Position numbers and translations under genes: made by a program. Positions 56,019 to 64,000 of a stretch of 64,000 nucleotides of DNA are shown here, in pieces (the stretch's first letter is position 1; each line of letters opens with the position of its first letter). Below the pieces are notes generated by a model. The model was not told where the DNA came from, searched no databases, and was given only the letters and a program-made list of their open reading frames with translations. Location: positions 1 through 64,000 of the forward strand of contig NZ_JAMGBA010000002.1 of assembly GCF_023516455.1 (NCBI RefSeq), written 5' to 3'. The stretch comes from Sphingomonas caseinilytica. GTDB taxonomy: Bacteria > Pseudomonadota > Alphaproteobacteria > Sphingomonadales > Sphingomonadaceae.

Positions 56019-57088
56019 CGGAGCGCCGCTAGTGCGGCCTGACCCGTCAGGCCGACGCCGGCACGGCGCAGCGCCTCGTCGAGCGCCTGGTCCGCCGAGA
56101 CAGCCACGTCCGGCTTCACCCCGACTCCTTCCCAGCCCTCGCCGTTATCGGGATCGAAGGTGCGACCGACCGGTATGAACGCCGCATAGATGCTGCCGAC
56201 CGGCATCATCCGGCCATAATGACCAGCGCCATAGGTCGTCTCACCGATCACCGTCGCTCGATGGCTGCGCTTGAACGCGAGGGCGAGATGCTCGGCGGCC
56301 GAGGCGGAGCGCTTCGAGGTCAGATAATATACATCGGCCTGCCGCAGCGCCGTGGGCGTGGAGTCGGGTAGCGCGCTATGCACCCGGCGCACCACATCTT
56401 CGGAGGTCGGGACCATCTTGATGGTCGGGCGATTGTCATCCGGGTCGCTTCCCGCTTCCTCGGCCGCCCGGCGCGTATCCATCGTGAGCAGATCGGCCGG
56501 CTTGGAGAATATCTCCCCGAAAATCATGTCCATTTCATCCATGCCGCCACCGCGATGGGCACGCGCATCGATGATCAATGTCTTCGCATCCTTGTGCGCG
56601 TCGAGGAATTTGCGAAGCTCCTGCAGCGTCGCCTCATTGCCCGGGAACATGGCGAAGCTGATGTAGGCCACGCCCGGCGCCAACCAACCCGACCTCGTAA
56701 TTGCGCTACCGTCGGGCAAGCTGATCGGAGCATTCTCGTTTGCATTGCCGCGATCCTCGGGCGGAATGACGTGCAGGCGGAGGTGCCCATCTTTATGCAC
56801 TGCCTGGAGATCGTTTGAGACGCGAATGGCGAAGGCCCTGGCATTCGGGAAGCTGTCATAAGCACCCGACGCGAGGTTGGACCGAAGCATCGCCGCGTAG
56901 GCCTTCCCCACGTCGGGGAAGACGAAATTGCTTTCCAGCGCCGTCGCCAGATTCTCGACGGCGACCTTGGCGTCGCCCGCCCGGAACGGGTCGTCTGCCG
57001 CCTGCTGGACTGGCGCTGTGATAGGCTGGCTGGAAAGCGGGCCGGCAATCGCGACCGCAGCCAGCACTATGGGAAACAGGCGTGTCAT
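56015..57088 (-). CDS. secreted S41 family peptidase
   Basis: The 357-residue protein has a signal peptide (FPIVLAAVAIAGPLSSQ), a tail-specific-protease N-terminus (AYAAMLRSNLASGAYDS), and the catalytic region KTLIIDARAHRGGGMDEM near 190, then YYLTSKRSASAAEHLALAF near 255 with the nucleophilic serine, followed by VIGETTYGAGH. The usual PDZ domain is short or absent. The ATG at 57088 has CGGAG upstream and a palindrome at 57103-57124. Confidence 0.88.
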   Translation of the reverse strand: MTRLFPIVLAAVAIAGPLSSQPITAPVQQAADDPFRAGDAKVAVENLATALESNFVFPDVGKAYAAMLRSNLASGAYDSFPNARAFAIRVSNDLQAVHKDGHLRLHVIPPEDRGNANENAPISLPDGSAITRSGWLAPGVAYISFAMFPGNEATLQELRKFLDAHKDAKTLIIDARAHRGGGMDEMDMIFGEIFSKPADLLTMDTRRAAEEAGSDPDDNRPTIKMVPTSEDVVRRVHSALPDSTPTALRQADVYYLTSKRSASAAEHLALAFKRSHRATVIGETTYGAGHYGRMMPVGSIYAAFIPVGRTFDPDNGEGWEGVGVKPDVAVSADQALDEALRRAGVGLTGQAALAALR

Positions 57089-57102
57089 TTACGGAAGCTC
57101 CG

Positions 57103-57124
57103 CTGTGTTAAATTAATAACACAG
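57103..57124 (-). promoter_or_regulatory. Operator-like palindrome upstream of S41 peptidase gene
   Basis: CTGTGTTA (57103-57110) and TAACACAG (57117-57124) are perfect 8-bp arms around AATTAA, 14 bases before the start codon in an AT-rich patch. The size fits a dimeric TetR- or GntR-type repressor site. It could also fold as a hairpin in the leader RNA. Confidence 0.5.
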
Positions 57125-57189
57125 TAGCTGAAGATTCACGGAAAATCTGACTGAATTAAGGGGTAAGGGCGCCAAAAACGGGCGGAGGA

Positions 57190-57414
57190 TCAGGGTCCGA
57201 AGCTTAAAATCTGCACGTCGAGCTTGCGCTTCTCGACCAGTGCAACGCTGCGAACCGGTGCCGCCTTGATCGTGGCGGTTGAGCGCTTCGCGACCTTCTT
57301 GCTGTGATGGCATTTTGACGAGCCAGACTTGTCCGCCGACCAGGCGGGCGCAGCGACGGATGCTGACAACATCAGCGAAATTGCCGTGGCGGCATTGGCG
57401 AGCAGCTTGATCAT
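57190..57414 (-). CDS. small secreted protein of unknown function
   Basis: The 74-residue product has a signal peptide (LLANAATAISLMLSASVAAPAWSA) and a basic mature part of about 45 residues (SSKCHHSKKVAKRS, VRSVALVEKRKLDVQILSFGP) with one cysteine. I do not recognise it. It is divergent from the Lrp-type regulator and lies on the far side of that regulator's palindrome, which makes it a possible regulatory target. Confidence 0.6.
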   Translation of the reverse strand: MIKLLANAATAISLMLSASVAAPAWSADKSGSSKCHHSKKVAKRSTATIKAAPVRSVALVEKRKLDVQILSFGP

Positions 57415-57481
57415 TGTCCGGTTCCCAATGTCGGAGTCTTAACTCAAATTATTGGCGCAGGGTAGGCAATTGCACTGGCTT

Positions 57482-57502
57482 CCTTGCCAAAATTTGGCAA
57501 GG
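57482..57502 (+). promoter_or_regulatory. Perfect 21-bp palindrome upstream of Lrp/AsnC regulator
   Basis: The arms CCTTGCCAAA (57482-57491) and TTTGGCAAGG (57493-57502) are perfectly complementary around one A. It ends 8 bases before the ATG of the regulator gene. Lrp/AsnC proteins bind such dyads to control their own gene, so an autoregulatory operator is likely. It lies in the 96-base gap to the divergent small secreted protein. Confidence 0.7.
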
Positions 57503-57510
57503 TTCGGCAG

Positions 57511-57990
57511 ATGTTCGACAATTTCGACCTGAAGCTCCTGAACGCCATGCAGGAGGACGCGGACCGCACCGCCGAGCAATTGGCGGAGATTATCGCGCTT
57601 TCCCCCTCCGCGATTGCCCGCAGGCTGCGGCGATTGCGAGAGGAAGGCCATATCGCGCAAACCATCGCGCTTTTGCCCACGGCAATGGCCGATCGGCGGT
57701 TGAGGGCACTGGTCAATATCCAGCTGCACGACCATGCGCCGGCGGGCGGCCTCGCCGAGCTCAAGGAACGTATGCGTGCGTTGGATCAGGTTCAGCTATG
57801 CCTGGAAGTCAGCGGTACCACGGACATGCTCCTCCTGGTCGCGTCCCGGGACATGGCCGAATTCAACGCATTCGCCGACGCCGAGCTGGGATCGAACCCG
57901 GTCGTCCAGCGATACGAGACCAGCTTCGTCAAGAAGGAGATCAAGAACCGGCCGATGATCCGGCTGGACGAGCGCGACGCGCAGGCCTGA
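57511..57990 (+). CDS. Lrp/AsnC family transcriptional regulator
   Basis: The 159-residue protein has the N-terminal helix-turn-helix (FDLKLLNAMQEDADRTAEQLAEIIALSPSAIARRLRRLREEG) and a C-terminal RAM ligand domain (VSGTTDMLLLVASRDMAEFNAF). ATG 57511 is chosen because the TTG at 57484 would translate the palindrome. Targets are unknown; amino acids are usual ligands. The neighbouring DUF885 peptidase is a possible target but is not in the same operon. Confidence 0.92.
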   Translation: MFDNFDLKLLNAMQEDADRTAEQLAEIIALSPSAIARRLRRLREEGHIAQTIALLPTAMADRRLRALVNIQLHDHAPAGGLAELKERMRALDQVQLCLEVSGTTDMLLLVASRDMAEFNAFADAELGSNPVVQRYETSFVKKEIKNRPMIRLDERDAQA

Positions 57991-58011
57991 GACCCGCGAG
58001 CCGCATGACGG

Positions 58012-59838
58012 TTAGCTGGCCTTCTTGCTCGCGATCCAGCGGTCGATCTTCTGCTCGAGGATCGCGAGCGGAAGCGCGCCGGTCATCAGCACCTGTGCGT
58101 GGAATTCGCGAACATCGAACTTTTCGCCCAATTCCGCTTCCGCCTTCTTGCGAAGACGCTGGATGGTCATCGCGCCAGTCTTGTATGCAAGCGCCTGGCT
58201 GGGGATGGCGATGTAGCGTTCGACCTCGGCGGTGGCGTCGGTCTTCCCCATGCTGCTGTTGGCCAGCATGTAATCGATCGCCTGTTCGCGGGTCCAACCC
58301 TTGGAGTGGATGCCAGTATCGACGACCAGCCGCATCGCGCGGAGCATTTCATCGTCGAGCGTGCCCATGCGCTGATAGGGGTCCTTGAAGAAGCCCATGT
58401 CGTAGCCCAGCGTCTCGGCGTAGAGCGCCCAACCTTCGACGAAGGCGGTGTTTCCGCCGAACCGCATGAAGGCGGGCAGGTCCGCATTCTCCTGCGCCAG
58501 GCTGATCTGGAAATGGTGCCCAGGCGAACCCTCGTGCAGGTAGAGTGTGGTCATGCCCGGCGTCGTGCGTGACGGCAGGTCGTATGCGTTGAAGTAGAAG
58601 ATGCCGGGCCGCGAACCGTCGGGCGTTCCCTGTTCATAGCTGCCGCCGGCCTGGAACTTCTCGCGGAACGGCTCGTACGGGCGGATCTCCAGCTTGGCCT
58701 TGGGAAGCGTAGAGAAATAGGTCGGAAGCTTCGCATCGACCGCCTTGCCGATGTCGTAGTAGCCCTGGGTCAAAGCCTCGCGGGTCGGCTTCTTGAATTT
58801 GGGGTCCGTGCGAAGATATTCGAAGAACTCCGGCAACGTGCCCTTGAAGCCGACTTCCTGCTTCACCTGTTCCATGCCGGTCTTGATGCGAGCGACCTCG
58901 CTGAGGCCGGTCTGGTGAATTTCCTCCGGCGTCAGAGGCAAGGTCGTCGTCGACTGGACCATGTAGGCGTAGAGTTCCTTGCCGCCCTTCATGTACATGA
59001 GGCCGTACCCGTCGCGCGCCTTGGGCAGGTAGCTCGTCTGCAGGTAATCGCGGAGATTCTTCATCGCCGGGTAAATGTCGTTGGTGATGGCCGCCCGATA
59101 AGCGGCCTCGAGGCGGGTCTTGTCGCCCTGGCTGAAGTCAGCCGGGAATTTCTTCACTGGCTGGTAGAAGGGCGAGTCCTCGATCGGCTGCTTCAGCTGG
59201 GTGTCGAACTGCTCGATGACGTTCTTGATCGTCATCTTGGTTTCGAACACGCCGGCGGCCTCGCCTTCCTTGAACCGACCGATCGCGCGGCCCAGCAGGG
59301 TGGCGTAACCGGCGTGGCGCTTCAGTGCATTGTCATAATCCATGACGGTCTTGAACGGCGCGCCGCCTGACCCGCTGGAGAAGCTGGGATAGAAGGTGTG
59401 GAAACCCGAGAAATGGTTGATCGGGCGAACCTTGCTGACGTTCAGATACTGGGGCTCGTAACCCCTCAGCGTATCCTTGGTCGAAAATTCGAATACGTCA
59501 TAGGCGAGCTGGTCGGTCGGGCTCAGCGATGCGCGATCGATCGCGTGGAGCGCTGCAAGATCGGCTTCGGATGCGGCCTTCTCTTTCGCCAGATAGTCCT
59601 CGGTGATGTAGTCGCCGAACTGATCGGCATAGCGCAGGTCGCCGCGGAAAATGCCGAAGATTGGGTTGCGCTTCAGCTGCGCCTCATCGCTGTCCTTGAA
59701 CAGCTTGAACAGCCGGTCGTGGGGGGTCTGCGCGACGGCATCGGAAGCAGCCGGCTGGGCAGCTTGAGCCGCGACTGGCGCGGCGGAAAGCAGCGAAGTG
59801 CAAAGTAGTACTGCGAGCGTCTTGGTGCGGCGATTCAT
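58012..59838 (-). CDS. secreted DUF885 family peptidase-like protein
   Basis: The 608-residue protein has a signal peptide (LAVLLCTSLLSAAPVAAQAA) and is a DUF885 protein of mostly helical structure. The zinc-binding motif HEGSPGHHFQISLAQE near residue 450 and FVEGWALYAETLGYDMG near 490 (third ligand region) are typical. Related proteins are metallo-carboxypeptidases. GVXXX linkage to any substrate is not visible from sequence. An AT-rich stretch (ACATATAGTGTATTAAG) just upstream of its ATG at 59838 probably holds the promoter. Confidence 0.88.
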   Translation of the reverse strand: MNRRTKTLAVLLCTSLLSAAPVAAQAAQPAASDAVAQTPHDRLFKLFKDSDEAQLKRNPIFGIFRGDLRYADQFGDYITEDYLAKEKAASEADLAALHAIDRASLSPTDQLAYDVFEFSTKDTLRGYEPQYLNVSKVRPINHFSGFHTFYPSFSSGSGGAPFKTVMDYDNALKRHAGYATLLGRAIGRFKEGEAAGVFETKMTIKNVIEQFDTQLKQPIEDSPFYQPVKKFPADFSQGDKTRLEAAYRAAITNDIYPAMKNLRDYLQTSYLPKARDGYGLMYMKGGKELYAYMVQSTTTLPLTPEEIHQTGLSEVARIKTGMEQVKQEVGFKGTLPEFFEYLRTDPKFKKPTREALTQGYYDIGKAVDAKLPTYFSTLPKAKLEIRPYEPFREKFQAGGSYEQGTPDGSRPGIFYFNAYDLPSRTTPGMTTLYLHEGSPGHHFQISLAQENADLPAFMRFGGNTAFVEGWALYAETLGYDMGFFKDPYQRMGTLDDEMLRAMRLVVDTGIHSKGWTREQAIDYMLANSSMGKTDATAEVERYIAIPSQALAYKTGAMTIQRLRKKAEAELGEKFDVREFHAQVLMTGALPLAILEQKIDRWIASKKAS

Positions 59839-59951
59839 CGGTGAGAAACCCCTGACATATAGTGTATTAAGCGCATAAAACGGCTATTTCGCGTGGGCAA
59901 GTGCTGCAACGCCACTTCGACCAACTGCTCGAGCCTGTCTACCAGAGGAAG

Positions 59952-60485
59952 CTATTGAGCTGGGGCCTCTGCGGCTGCGCCTCCGGGAGACTCCGGCCGT
60001 TGGGCCGCAGTGCCTGCCGGATGGGGAGTAGCAGGCGGCGCGGCAGCCGACGCTGCCCGGGCAATGGCCTTCATGATACGCGGTGTCGCTCCGCAACGGC
60101 AGATGTTCGGGAGCGCCGAAAGCTGATCCGGCGTCGGATTGGGCGTCGCCCGCATGAGCGCCGCCAGCGCCATGATGAATCCGGGGTCGCAGCGCCCGCA
60201 CTGGCTGACCTGCTCGGCTGCCCAGGCCTGTTGCAGCGGATGGGCGCGGTCTGCGGACAGCCCTTCAATGGTGGTGATCTCGGCGCCTTCGGCGGCGGCG
60301 ATGGTCAGCTGGCAGGACAGCACGGCCTGGCCGTCAGCAATGACCGTGCAGCTGCCGCAATCGCCGCTGTAACAGCCATGCTTGGCGCCGGTGAGATTGG
60401 ATGCGTCCCGAAGCGCGAACAGCAAGGGCGTTTCCGGATCAAGCCGGTATTGGAGCGCCTCGCCGTTGACGGTCATTCGGGTCAT
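59952..60485 (-). CDS. 2Fe-2S subunit of a xanthine oxidase-type molybdenum hydroxylase (IorA-like)
   Basis: The 177-residue protein has the plant-type cluster loop CYSGDCGSCTV with a later cysteine (VLSCQLT), and the second cluster with CGRCDPGFIMALAALM and ICRCGATPRI. This is the small electron-transfer subunit of isoquinoline 1-oxidoreductase or aldehyde oxidoreductase-type enzymes. The C-terminal 34 residues are Ala/Pro-rich and lie outside the fold. No molybdopterin subunit or cytochrome lies next to it. Confidence 0.9.
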   Translation of the reverse strand: MTRMTVNGEALQYRLDPETPLLFALRDASNLTGAKHGCYSGDCGSCTVIADGQAVLSCQLTIAAAEGAEITTIEGLSADRAHPLQQAWAAEQVSQCGRCDPGFIMALAALMRATPNPTPDQLSALPNICRCGATPRIMKAIARAASAAAPPATPHPAGTAAQRPESPGGAAAEAPAQ

Positions 60486-60535
60486 GGGCGGAGCCTAGCT
60501 TGCAATATCCGCTCGCGCGACCCCATGATGCAGTA

Positions 60536-61315
60536 ATGGGGCACATCCAGACGGCGCTGGGGCGCATCGGATATATTGAGAAGGGTAGCGGCGATGAAAC
60601 GCCGATCCTTTTCCTGCACGGCGTCGGATCCGACAAAAGCGTCTGGCGGCCGCAGCTAGATCATTTCGGAAGATCGCGACGATCGATTGCATTCGATTAT
60701 CCGGGCTATGGCGAAAGCGAGTTCGTCGATGGCGAGACGCGCGAGGACTTCGCTGCCGCGATCCTCGCGGCCATGGATTCGCTTGAGATCGATCGGGCCC
60801 ATATCTGCGGACTCTCCCTTGGCGGCGTGATCGCCATCGCAATGCATTCGGTTGCGCCAGAGCGCTGCGCCTCGCTGATTATCGCCGACAGTTTTGCGGT
60901 TCATCCGGACGGCCAGGGCATCCACGACCGATCGGTCGCCGCCAGCCAGGCCATGACGATGCGCGAACTGGCCGAAGCACGAAGCGGGCTCTTGCTGGGT
61001 TCGGAAGCGACGGATGCGCTCAAATCTGAAGTAGTGGACACGATGACCGCGATCGATCCGGCCGCCTATCGCCTAGGCGCAGCGGCCGTTTGGTTGGCGG
61101 ACCAGCGCGATCGCGCAGCGAGGATCGATGTGCCGACCCTGGTCCTGGTCGGTAACGAGGATCAGATCACCCCTGCCAGTCTGTCGGAGGATCTCCACAG
61201 ATTGATCACGGGGTCGGATCTTCTGGTGATCGACAAGGCCGGTCACCTGGCCAACGCAGAGCAGCCGCAAGCCTTTAATTCAGCGATTGAATCCTTTCTC
61301 TCTCAACAGCGTTAG
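60536..61315 (+). CDS. alpha/beta fold hydrolase (enol-lactonase-like)
   Basis: The 259-residue protein has the oxyanion segment ILFLHGVGSDKSVW, the nucleophile elbow ICGLSLGGVIAIAMH (serine near residue 96), an aspartate in LVLVGNEDQITP near 206 and the final histidine in IDKAGHLANAEQP near 237. It resembles 3-oxoadipate enol-lactonase and related esterases, with no pathway neighbours to fix a substrate. ATG 60536 is preferred to TTG 60500, which would overlap the leader of the divergent 2Fe-2S gene. Confidence 0.85.
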   Translation: MGHIQTALGRIGYIEKGSGDETPILFLHGVGSDKSVWRPQLDHFGRSRRSIAFDYPGYGESEFVDGETREDFAAAILAAMDSLEIDRAHICGLSLGGVIAIAMHSVAPERCASLIIADSFAVHPDGQGIHDRSVAASQAMTMRELAEARSGLLLGSEATDALKSEVVDTMTAIDPAAYRLGAAAVWLADQRDRAARIDVPTLVLVGNEDQITPASLSEDLHRLITGSDLLVIDKAGHLANAEQPQAFNSAIESFLSQQR

Positions 61316-61374
61316 CGCCTTGTTAACTATGTGATTTAAGCCAGTTTTTTCCTTGTCCTGCGAAAAGCGGGGCA

Positions 61375-62304
61375 ATGAAGACCGCCGCACTCCGCTTTGC
61401 CCACATCCTGCCAGCTCTGGCAGTGGCCGCATTTGCACTGCCTGCACAGGCACAGGTGGTTTCAGCCGCGTACCGCGGAATTTCGAAATCGGAAGCGATC
61501 CTTGGAGGAGCGCCCAGCGCCCTTGCTGCGATCACCGCACGACAGGACGGCGCTGCCTATCTGCAACCGGCAGCGGCTCCATCCTATTATCGGCCGGCGG
61601 TTGCCAATTACGCCCGCCCGGCGATTTCGAGCGACCGCCCGGACGTGTTCAACAGTGTCGCCCTATCCATTGGCCGCAGCCCGCTCGATGCGCGCTGGAG
61701 CCAGGTGTCGGGGGCGGGCGTCGGCGGAAACGCCGGCGCCTTCGCCGCCTCGCTTCGCGACCAGGACGTGTTGTCGAAGCTCGAGGCCGTGAACAGCTAC
61801 GTCAATGCGCGCGTCCGCTTTGTCGACGATCGCGTACAATTCGGCGTCGCGGATCGCTGGCTTGCCCCGGCCGATACGCTGAACCGCGGACGCGGCGATT
61901 GCGAGGATTTCGCGCTAGCCAAGCGCGCCATGCTTCGTGCCGCCGGCGTGTCCGACAAGGACCTGTATATTGTTGTCCTGAAAGACCTCAGCCGCCGCGC
62001 CGATCACGCCGTTCTGATCGTGCGAGCAGCAGGCCGCTTCCTCGTGCTCGACAATGGCACCAACCGCATCGTCGATTCCAGCGACGTACAGGATTACAAG
62101 CCGATGCTGACCTTCGCATCCAACGGCCGGTCCTATACCCATGGATATCGCCGGGACCTGCCGCCGGTCACTTATGCGGCCAATCGCGTTACGGCGCCGG
62201 TCGTGTTGGCTGAAACGCGGTTCGAACCGTCGTCAGGCGACGATGAGCTTCCGCAGGTCGTGCAGGAAACGGCTAGCCTGGTTCCTACCGCCGTTACGCT
62301 CTGA
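61375..62304 (+). CDS. transglutaminase-like cysteine protease (LapG-type BTLCP)
   Basis: The 309-residue protein has a signal peptide (FAHILPALAVAAFALPAQA) and a C-terminal transglutaminase-like domain. The catalytic Cys is in NRGRGDCEDFALAKRAML near residue 178, the His in DHAVLIVRA near 211 and the Asp in FLVLDNGTN near 224. Bacterial members such as LapG cut large adhesins near the cell surface and are associated with type I secretion. It is convergent with an HlyD-type adaptor gene, which fits. The adhesin and LapD-type regulator are not in the window. Confidence 0.87.
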   Translation: MKTAALRFAHILPALAVAAFALPAQAQVVSAAYRGISKSEAILGGAPSALAAITARQDGAAYLQPAAAPSYYRPAVANYARPAISSDRPDVFNSVALSIGRSPLDARWSQVSGAGVGGNAGAFAASLRDQDVLSKLEAVNSYVNARVRFVDDRVQFGVADRWLAPADTLNRGRGDCEDFALAKRAMLRAAGVSDKDLYIVVLKDLSRRADHAVLIVRAAGRFLVLDNGTNRIVDSSDVQDYKPMLTFASNGRSYTHGYRRDLPPVTYAANRVTAPVVLAETRFEPSSGDDELPQVVQETASLVPTAVTL

Positions 62305-63573
62305 TCAACGCTCGCGCAGCGCGTCGCTGCGGGCCTTCAGCACCGGCTTCAACAGATAGCTGAGAACGCTCTTGCGGCCCGTGATGATCTGCGTGTCGGT
62401 CATCATGCCCGGGGTAATCGGTAGCCGACGGCCAATCTTGTCGAGATAGGCCTTTTCCGTTTCGACGATGACGATGAAGTAAGCCTGGCGCTCGACCTCG
62501 TCATAGATGCTGTCCGCCGAAACCTGGACGACTTTGCCGTCAAGCCCGCCATAGGTCGAGAAGTCGTATGCGGTGACTTTGACCAGCGCCTTGTCGCCCA
62601 CCTTGATGAAGGCGATGTCGCTCGGCTTGACCCGCGTTTCGACGAGCAATTTGTCGCCCATCGGAACGACTTCCATAACCTTCTCGCCGGGCTGGACGAA
62701 GCCGCCGATCGTGGTGATCTGAACGTCGTTGACGATGCCGTTGACCGGGGAACGCAATTCCATCCGGCCTGGTGCACCTTGCGCACCGCTCAGCGACTGC
62801 CGGTTGATGGCGATTTTCTGCTGCACCTGGCTGCGCTCGTTCAACGCTTCCTGGCGGAAGGTGAAGGATGCTTCATTGGCCTGGCTCAGCGACTCGCTGA
62901 CAGCGGCCATGGCGCGACCCTGCTGTTCGCGGGCCGCCGCGATCCGTCCCTGCAAATCGACGACCTCGCGCTGTGCGTTCGCAAGCTCAGTTACCGGAAC
63001 GATGTTCTTCGCCGCGAGCGGCTCCAGTCGATTCACATTATCCTGCGCCAGCACGAGGCTGCGCGACAGGGAACTAATCGTAGCCGCTGCTTCCGCACCT
63101 TCGCGTCGCCGCTGTTCAGCAGCAGAGCGTAACGCAGCGACACGGCTGGACAGGGCTTGCCGGCGAACCGCGCTCAAAGTCGCCTCTTCGCCGCCCAATG
63201 AGGCCGACGAACCACCCAGCCCTTCGGCTTCGAGACGGGCCGACCGGGCCTGAAGCGCATCGGTTTCGGCTTGGATCGAACGGCTTTCCGGATTGTCGAG
63301 ACGGGCCAGCAATTGGCCTTTCGTGACCTGCTGACCCGAGCGGACGAGCAGTTCGACCACTGTTGCAGGCTCAGCCGACTGGATGAGCTGTACTTTGCTG
63401 GACGGAATGACCTTGCCCTGTCCGGCGGTAACTTCGTCGACCTTGGCCAGCATCGCCCACAAGATGAAGACGGCAAAGCCGATCGAGACGGACACGATGA
63501 TCCGCTGCGCGCCGCTTAGCGGTGCGCGATGCCGGTTGGCCGGCTGCTGGGAAAGGAATGGAAGCGTCGCCAT
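62305..63573 (-). CDS. HlyD family type I secretion membrane fusion protein
   Basis: The 422-residue protein has one N-terminal membrane helix (IIVSVSIGFAVFILWAMLA), a barrel/lipoyl segment (GKVIPSSKVQLIQSAEPATVVELLVRSGQQV), a long coiled coil (about residues 90-260, with SAEQRRREGAEAAATISSL) and a C-terminal half with LRSPVNGIVNDVQI and VEVVPMGDKLLVETRVKP. It connects the ABC exporter to the outer-membrane TolC channel. ATG 63573 is the start; upstream in-frame codons lie inside the previous gene. It follows the hydrolase by 13 bases. Confidence 0.9.
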   Translation of the reverse strand: MATLPFLSQQPANRHRAPLSGAQRIIVSVSIGFAVFILWAMLAKVDEVTAGQGKVIPSSKVQLIQSAEPATVVELLVRSGQQVTKGQLLARLDNPESRSIQAETDALQARSARLEAEGLGGSSASLGGEEATLSAVRRQALSSRVAALRSAAEQRRREGAEAAATISSLSRSLVLAQDNVNRLEPLAAKNIVPVTELANAQREVVDLQGRIAAAREQQGRAMAAVSESLSQANEASFTFRQEALNERSQVQQKIAINRQSLSGAQGAPGRMELRSPVNGIVNDVQITTIGGFVQPGEKVMEVVPMGDKLLVETRVKPSDIAFIKVGDKALVKVTAYDFSTYGGLDGKVVQVSADSIYDEVERQAYFIVIVETEKAYLDKIGRRLPITPGMMTDTQIITGRKSVLSYLLKPVLKARSDALRER

Positions 63574-63586
63574 GATCCGAACTCGC

Positions 63587-64000
63587 CTATTCGCGGGCCG
63601 CCAGCGTGACCGGCTTGGCCGGCTCCGCGGGGAACGCTTGTTGCTTTGCTGTTGCGCTGGAAGCCGAGCTTGATTCGGACGGCATCGGGATGTTGAGGGT
63701 CCAGCCCTTGGATGTATCGAGAAGCCCGCCGACGTCATTCTCGGCGCGCGAAATCGGTGGTCCGGCGACCGCCGGATCCTCGACCGGAACCAGGCTGCCG
63801 TCGGTCAACACAGCCTGACGGAGAGGAGGCCGAAGCGAAGCGGGGTCGTTCGGCTCGCCGATGTAGCGACCGGAGAAAGCGGCGGTCGAACCCCAGGCGC
63901 CTGGCCAGCGATAAAAGATATGGGCGCCGATCTGGGCGATCTTCGCCAGTCGCGGCGCCCAATAGGGTGCGACATAATTGGCATGGTAATGCGTCGCTGC
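63587..64000 (-). CDS. cell wall hydrolase (SleB-type), partial, continues beyond window
   Basis: The last 137 residues of a minus-strand gene are visible and the 5' part is outside the window. The reading frame begins AATHYHANYVAPYWAPRLAK and IAQIGAHIFYRWPGAWG, a match to the Hydrolase_2/SleB domain that cuts peptidoglycan. The C-terminal 85 residues (PLRQAVLTDGSLVPVEDP onward) are a low-complexity Pro/Ala/Ser-rich tail. Its cotranscription with the HlyD gene is likely and may help the type I system pass the cell wall. Confidence 0.88.
   Translation of the reverse strand, partial: AATHYHANYVAPYWAPRLAKIAQIGAHIFYRWPGAWGSTAAFSGRYIGEPNDPASLRPPLRQAVLTDGSLVPVEDPAVAGPPISRAENDVGGLLDTSKGWTLNIPMPSESSSASSATAKQQAFPAEPAKPVTLAARE

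Overview
The window looks like chromosome of a GC-rich alphaproteobacterium of the Sphingomonadales. The evidence is GapR (DUF2312), MipZ, a class I lysyl-tRNA synthetase, the rpmF-plsX-fabH-ihfA-merR order, the ruv genes leading into tol-pal, a single-chain methylmalonyl-CoA mutase, and many secreted peptidases (M19, M20, S41, DUF885). Species cannot be named from sequence alone. Coding density is very high: I found no stretch above about 300 bases without a gene, no tRNA or rRNA, no CRISPR array and no intact insertion sequence. The window starts in a 21-base G run that is probably a contig edge, and ends inside a cell-wall hydrolase gene.

Layout. (1) 115-3229: acyl-CoA dehydrogenase, RidA and aromatic acid-CoA ligase with 4-base overlaps, probably the edge of an aminobenzoyl-CoA type catabolic cluster. 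(2) 3304-10936, minus strand: a complete propionyl-CoA to succinyl-CoA module (pccB, epimerase, mutase, pccA) with an esterase and an OsmC protein inside it. (3) 11103-16906, minus strand: a tight three-gene operon of a membrane-anchored decapeptide-repeat protein, a secreted HExxH/propeller/barrel protein and a PrsW-type intramembrane protease. This is the best candidate for an undescribed system. (4) 17152-21399: histidine phosphatase, NAD(P)HX dehydratase, pyruvate kinase, gapR, yebC. (5) 21402-32449: ruvC, ruvA and ruvB, separated by two antisense genes and preceded by a DUF559 ORF framed by 33-bp inverted repeats, then DUF3089, ybgC and tolQRAB-pal. (6) 32497-37578: SEL1-like ORF, panC, mipZ, phosphomannomutase, GNAT, PAS-GAF protein. 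(7) 37575-44292: the 'ligase-associated' DNA repair set (exonuclease, DEXH helicase, PdeM) without its ligase, plus a lipoprotein, a degenerate M20 protein and a DEDDh exoribonuclease-like protein. (8) 44289-48033: PabB-PabC fusion, M19 dipeptidase, MBL hydrolase. (9) 48186-51217: rpmF-plsX-fabH-ihfA-merR. (10) 51214-57414: SixA, DinG-like helicase, class I LysRS, S41 protease, small secreted protein. (11) 57511-64000: Lrp/AsnC regulator with a perfect operator-like palindrome, DUF885 peptidase, orphan 2Fe-2S subunit, alpha/beta hydrolase, LapG-like cysteine protease, HlyD adaptor, partial SleB hydrolase.

Several families of short inverted repeats lie between genes. Two copies of a CCCCTCCCC-type repeat sit directly before start codons (acyl-CoA dehydrogenase and ruvC) and appear to supply their ribosome binding sites. 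Three genes appear to need non-ATG starts that decide their length: TTG for pccB, TTG for lysK, and probably CTG for the DEXH helicase.
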